Of a stretch of 47,030 bases of DNA, positions 44,646-47,030 are shown in pieces. Under the pieces are notes generated by a model. That model saw nothing but the letters and a program-made list of their open reading frames with translations. It ran no database searches and had not been told where the DNA came from. Every line of letters starts with the position of its first letter. The stretch's first letter is position 1. The stretch lies in the IMG/VR virus record IMGVR_UViG_3300044682_000032, positions 1 to 47,030 of that record. One strand, 5' to 3'. The position numbers and the translations under genes were made by a program. The stretch is from a virus.

Positions 44646-45006
44646 CGCGCAACCCCCCATCACTGCGGATCGCATCCGCCATCAGGTAGATGCGATCAGT
44701 GCGGCGCTTCGACTTGAAGAGGTTGGAGCCAAGTCGTTCCAGCACCTCTTCACGCATGTGCCCCTGGGAGAGCATGTATGCGGCGGCTACGTCACGCTCA
44801 ATCCAGGTAAGGCGCACTGGCCTTGTCTTGTCGGCCGCTACCTCGATGGCGATGAAGTCCAGGATTCCATCATTGGGGATCGAATCAAGTGCGGCGGGGC
44901 CATGGAAGGCCGCTCCGTGCGTCTTACAGCAGTCTTCTATCTCTGCATCAGTCCTGCACCCAGGCACTTTGCAGACCCCTTGGGGGCGAGTGGGCGTGGT
45001 TGGCAT
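44635..45006 (-). CDS. Small zinc/HTH-like protein, first gene of the immunity-candidate operon
   Basis: 123 residues; GAAGGGGAT upstream of the ATG at 45006. N-terminal CKVPGCRTDAEIEDCCKTHG can bind zinc. After a beta-rich middle, WIERDVAAAYMLSQGHMREEVLERLGSN looks like a helix-turn-helix in which GHMREEVLERLG is the recognition part, then KSKRRTDRIYLMADAIRSDG. Driven by a good promoter at 45083-45111. The best repressor-like candidate by position, but not a member of a known repressor family that I recognise. Confidence 0.55.
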   Translation of the reverse strand: MPTTPTRPQGVCKVPGCRTDAEIEDCCKTHGAAFHGPAALDSIPNDGILDFIAIEVAADKTRPVRLTWIERDVAAAYMLSQGHMREEVLERLGSNLFKSKRRTDRIYLMADAIRSDGGLRVAA

Positions 45007-45082
45007 CTATCCCCTTCCGACAGCTTCAGGTACTTGTGTTACCTCTGGTCGCAGCCACCCCCAAGGGTGACCGCGTGCCCCC

Positions 45083-45111
45083 ATAGTAATGTAAACCTGC
45101 TACCAGGTCAA
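45083..45111 (-). promoter_or_regulatory. Sigma-70-type promoter with TGGTAGC in the spacer
   Basis: Minus strand: -35 TTGACC (45111-45106), 17-nt spacer beginning TGGTAGCAGG, -10 TACTAT (45088-45083). The spacer start forms the palindrome ACCTGGTAGCAGGT with the -35 end. It is the strongest-looking promoter of the window and faces the three genes 45006-43525. Confidence 0.7.
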
Positions 45112-45166
45112 GTACTGGCTCAAGGATGCCGGGGGCGAGTGAGTGCCTGACTTCTAGCTGACCTCA

Positions 45167-45185
45167 GAACCCTGCGCGGGGGTTC
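45167..45185. terminator. Hairpin GAACCC/GGGTTC
   Basis: Six-base stem with a GC-rich loop and CCG behind it, in the intergenic region between the minus operon promoter and the integrase genes. A TGGTAGC box on the plus strand (45195-45201) lies just after it but has no good -10. Confidence 0.4.
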
Positions 45186-45217
45186 CGTTGCAGGTGGTAG
45201 CTCCTGGGTATGAGTTA

Positions 45218-45244
45218 GCCCCTCCATCTCATGCACGGAGGGGC
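45218..45244 (+). terminator. Terminator hairpin GCCCCTCC/GGAGGGGC
   Basis: Perfect 8-bp stem, 11-base loop, then CTCTT. It insulates the integrase operon from transcription entering from the left. Confidence 0.65.
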
Positions 45245-45258
45245 CTCTTGGTATCTAG

Positions 45259-45313
45259 CAGGGTTTTCCCAGGTCAACCAGGGTTTTCTCCCCGATCTCA
45301 CCTGTTCGGGTGA
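45259..45313. other. attP arm-site candidate region
   Basis: CAGGGTTTTC at 45259-45268 and 45279-45288, 20 bp apart (two helical turns), followed by the inverted repeat TCACC...GGTGA (45298-45313). Direct repeats near an integrase gene often are arm-type sites. No tRNA 3' end or other core is recognisable in 45245-45465, so attP is not proven. Confidence 0.4.
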
Positions 45314-45401
45314 TCATTTAGTTTACCCAGGTTAGGACACTGGTGGACTCTGTCGCTTATCCCGGCTCTGACTTTTCCCTGACGTGATCATGGTCCTGGA
45401 A

Positions 45402-45416
45402 TCAACCTGCAACCAG
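45402..45416 (+). promoter_or_regulatory. Leader element TCAACCTGCAACCAG, site near integrase genes
   Basis: One change from the consensus, pointing to the gene at 45466, ~50 bp upstream of its ATG. No clear promoter ahead of it; ATGATCATGG-type sequence precedes. Confidence 0.5.
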
Positions 45417-45465
45417 CATGGTTATGTCAACTGGGAACCAGCAAACGATCAGGGAGAGGGAAGCG

Positions 45466-45648
45466 ATGGATCATCACTACGCCTACAGGGACTACCCGGG
45501 GTACCGGGATGCCATGGCCGAGTACGGCGACACGCGCTTTGCCATCTGGTACTGCAAGACCTACCCGTGGGGTGTGGACCACATAGACGACGCCTACAAC
45601 GAGTGGGAAGCGCACTGGCTTCGTGAGCACCCAAGGGGGGACGCATGA
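45466..45648 (+). CDS. Small acidic/aromatic hypothetical protein
   Basis: 60 residues from the ATG at 45466, with AGGGAGAGGG upstream; an earlier in-frame start at 45418 lacks this. MDHHYAYRDYPGYRDAMAEYG...WGVDHIDDAYNEWE. Ends in an ATGA overlap with the next gene. Rich in Tyr, Trp, Asp; no family recognised. Confidence 0.6.
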   Translation: MDHHYAYRDYPGYRDAMAEYGDTRFAIWYCKTYPWGVDHIDDAYNEWEAHWLREHPRGDA

Positions 45649-45821
45649 GGCACGTCTGCACCAAGCGCTGCTACCACGATCGCATCGCCGCAAGCATGGC
45701 GCTCATGCGGCTGCAGCGGCAGGACAAGCTAGACCACACGGAGCAGCGCGCTTACTACCACAAGCCCTGCAAGGCGTGGCATCTCACGAGCCGGGAGACC
45801 CCACCATGCCTGCACCCGTAA
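45645..45821 (+). CDS. 58-residue zinc-type protein upstream of integrase
   Basis: ATG in an ATGA overlap; stop lies 13 bases inside the integrase gene. CTKRCYHDRIAASMALMRLQRQD, then RAYYHKPCKAWHLTS. The pattern C..(K/R)C...A..A...L.......R.Y.C..C..WHLTS is found in many actinobacterial small proteins near integrases and replication genes. Here one Cys is replaced by His/Lys, but metal binding is still possible. Confidence 0.7.
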   Translation: MRHVCTKRCYHDRIAASMALMRLQRQDKLDHTEQRAYYHKPCKAWHLTSRETPPCLHP

Positions 45822-46852
45822 TCATCAAGGGCAAGAACGCCCGCAAACCCTACACGGTGCGCTACTGGGCTGACGGCAGGCAGCGTGAGAAGAGCTTCGA
45901 GCGCAAGACCGGCCCCGATGGTGCCGAGGCGTTCCGGGCGAAGGCCGACCATGACATCCGGGCGAACATCTTCGTTGACCCGAAGATTGCACAGCGCAAG
46001 CTTAAGGATGTGGCAGCCGAATGGCTGCCCCGGAAACAGATAGCCGACAAGACGCGCCAGAACTACGAGATGGCGCTGAGGCTGCACATCCTTCCGGTGT
46101 TCGGTGACCGCGGTCTGGCCGAGGTGGCCAGCGACCGCGAGGGGGTCGAGCGCTTCCTCCGGGTCACTTTGCCAGAAAGCGGTCTCGGGCCTTCGATGGT
46201 GCGAACATGCTTCCTCGTGCTCAACGGGATCGTGAACGATGCTATGCGCGCTGGTAAGCTGCAGCAGTCGCGACTGAGGGGGATCAAGTTGCCCGCGCTG
46301 GGCGAAAGAGCTGAGATCGTGTTCATTACGCGCATGCGGGTCGAGTATATGGGGGACAAGATGCCTCACCCATACCAGTGGACGATCTACCTGATGCGTG
46401 GGTGTGGCCTCAGGATGGGCGAGGCTCTGGGGGTCCGCAAGGAAGACATCCGGGGTACCACGCTTCGCGTGAGCCGTCAGCTTAACGATAAGGGCGAGTA
46501 CGCGCCGCTCAAGCATCGCGGCGAGGATGACTACCGCGACGTGCCGATACCGCAGTACGTCCTGGATGCTATGCCAAAGGACTTCGAGTCTTTCCCAGCG
46601 GTCGGGCACCGTACCTACCGTGAGTGGTTCAACAGGGCCAGGAACGGGGCAAACCTGCCCACCACTTTCACGCCTCACACACTGCGGCACATCTTCGCCA
46701 GCATTGCGCTTGCAGGTGGAGTGCCGATCACTGACGTGAGCAAGTGGCTAGGGCACCGCTCAATCCAGGTCACCTTCGGAATCTACGGGCACCTGGTGCC
46801 CGAGTCCTGGGACCGTGCGAGGGTGGTTCTGGATAGGGAGTGGGAGTCATGA
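45806..46852 (+). CDS. int: Tyrosine integrase
   Basis: 348 residues from the ATG at 45806. The frame is open back to 45623, but that part overlaps the zinc-protein gene and is low-complexity. N-terminal arm-binding region (YTVRYWADGRQREKSFERK), SAM-like core-binding domain ~60-160, catalytic domain with Arg203 (CGLRMGEALGV), Lys236 (LKHRGEDDYRDVPIP), His291/Arg294 (HTLRHIFAS), His317 (LGHRS) and Tyr327 (FGIYGHLV). All catalytic residues are present. It integrates the phage into the host chromosome and identifies it as temperate. Confidence 0.93.
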   Translation: MPAPVIIKGKNARKPYTVRYWADGRQREKSFERKTGPDGAEAFRAKADHDIRANIFVDPKIAQRKLKDVAAEWLPRKQIADKTRQNYEMALRLHILPVFGDRGLAEVASDREGVERFLRVTLPESGLGPSMVRTCFLVLNGIVNDAMRAGKLQQSRLRGIKLPALGERAEIVFITRMRVEYMGDKMPHPYQWTIYLMRGCGLRMGEALGVRKEDIRGTTLRVSRQLNDKGEYAPLKHRGEDDYRDVPIPQYVLDAMPKDFESFPAVGHRTYREWFNRARNGANLPTTFTPHTLRHIFASIALAGGVPITDVSKWLGHRSIQVTFGIYGHLVPESWDRARVVLDREWES

Positions 46853-47004
46853 GCGACCTTGTTCCCGGCTACTGTCATCGCTGCCGTATCCCAGTTGGTC
46901 CCTGTCATTACGGGTCGGCGGATTGGGTGTTCTGTGCTGACTGCGCAGAGCTTACAGAAGACGACGAGGAAGCAGACCGCGAAGCGACAGAAGGTCAGTG
47001 GTAA
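46849..47004 (+). CDS. 51-residue zinc-finger-like protein spanning the circle junction
   Basis: ATG in an ATGA overlap with the integrase. MSDLVPGYCHRCRIPVGP, then VFCADCAELTEDDEEAD: two CxxC pairs 19 residues apart, and an acidic tail. Resembles small zinc ribbons near actinophage integrases. Its 3' part is repeated at 1-101. Followed by the terminator at 115-142. Confidence 0.7.
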   Translation: MSDLVPGYCHRCRIPVGPCHYGSADWVFCADCAELTEDDEEADREATEGQW

Positions 47005-47030
47005 CCAAGACAGCAACGAAGGCCCGGCCA
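46904..47030. repeat. Terminal direct repeat, copy 2
   Basis: Exact copy of bases 1-127. Joining the two ends makes the small gene after the integrase continuous and puts the strong terminator at 115-142 right behind it. The gene is intact across the junction, which supports a true circle. Confidence 0.95.

Noticed and set aside
45195-45214. Further TGGTAGC promoter on the plus strand near the integrase
   Set aside because: The box is present but no -10 stands at 17-18 nt; TATGAG is only 14 nt away.
45623-45805. Longer integrase N-terminus
   Set aside because: Low-complexity His/Ala/Arg sequence overlapping a plausible zinc-protein gene; the ATG at 45806 starts where family similarity begins.
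45755-46690. 311-codon minus-strand frame opposite the integrase
   Set aside because: The plus frame has all catalytic residues of a tyrosine recombinase.

Overview
The window reads as a complete, circularised genome of a temperate, siphovirus-type actinobacteriophage. The first 127 bases (1-127) recur exactly as the last 127 (46904-47030). That looks like an assembler overlap from a circular molecule, so the unique genome would be 46,903 bp. Points to an actinobacterial host: moderately high GC, many GTG and TTG starts, chains of ATGA/GTGA overlaps, small Cys/His proteins of kinds frequent in actinophages (FDXHR-type, integrase-linked zinc proteins), a P27-like small terminase and a separately encoded CHC2/TOPRIM primase. 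The host genus cannot be fixed from the sequence.

Layout. (1) 230-10197, minus strand: one long early operon, from a basic 48-residue protein and a DnaB/RecA-like ATPase down through a RecB/Cas4-like nuclease, Hjc-like nuclease, split primase, 3'-5' exonuclease, pentapeptide-repeat protein, excisionase-like HTH, MazG-like protein and nucleotide-related proteins. (2) 10200-10490: a regulatory region between divergent operons. (3) 10491-13493, plus: small membrane proteins, then a second receptor-binding locus ending in a 580-residue tail fibre, far from the main tail module. (4) 13496-13744: a palindrome cluster, then an HNH endonuclease. (5) 14093-18102, minus: an accessory block with a RepA-like ATPase, an HExxH protein and small membrane, secreted and zinc-ribbon proteins, with two recent exact duplications. 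(6) 18103-18666: a complex intergenic region (palindromes, GTTAC boxes, iteron-like repeats, AT-rich stretch). (7) 18667-43457, plus: late operon with TerS, three small membrane proteins, TerL, portal, protease, capsid, connectors, tail tube, frameshifted tail chaperones, tape measure, a 1741-residue minor tail protein, jelly-roll and glycoside-hydrolase-like tail proteins, a GH25-like lysin candidate and a cysteine-peptidase-like protein, closed by a strong terminator. (8) 43525-45006, minus: three DNA-binding-like genes behind a good sigma-70-type promoter; the best place for immunity control, since no classical repressor is recognisable. (9) 45020-47004, plus: an attP-like intergenic region, two small proteins, a tyrosine integrase and a zinc protein running across the circle junction.

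The most unusual signals are cis-elements and duplications. Four arrays, each of three GTTAC/GTAAC boxes at an exact 7-bp period, lie at operon boundaries. A shared promoter design (TGGTAGC, 17-18 nt, then a -10) occurs at five places, at three of which it is followed by a leader element TCAACTTGCAACCAG. A 75-bp stretch of the tape-measure gene is copied exactly and in frame into a gene for a predicted secreted protein. A 57-bp duplication carries ribosome-binding site, start codon and a Thr9 tract. A small gene appears to start at ATC.
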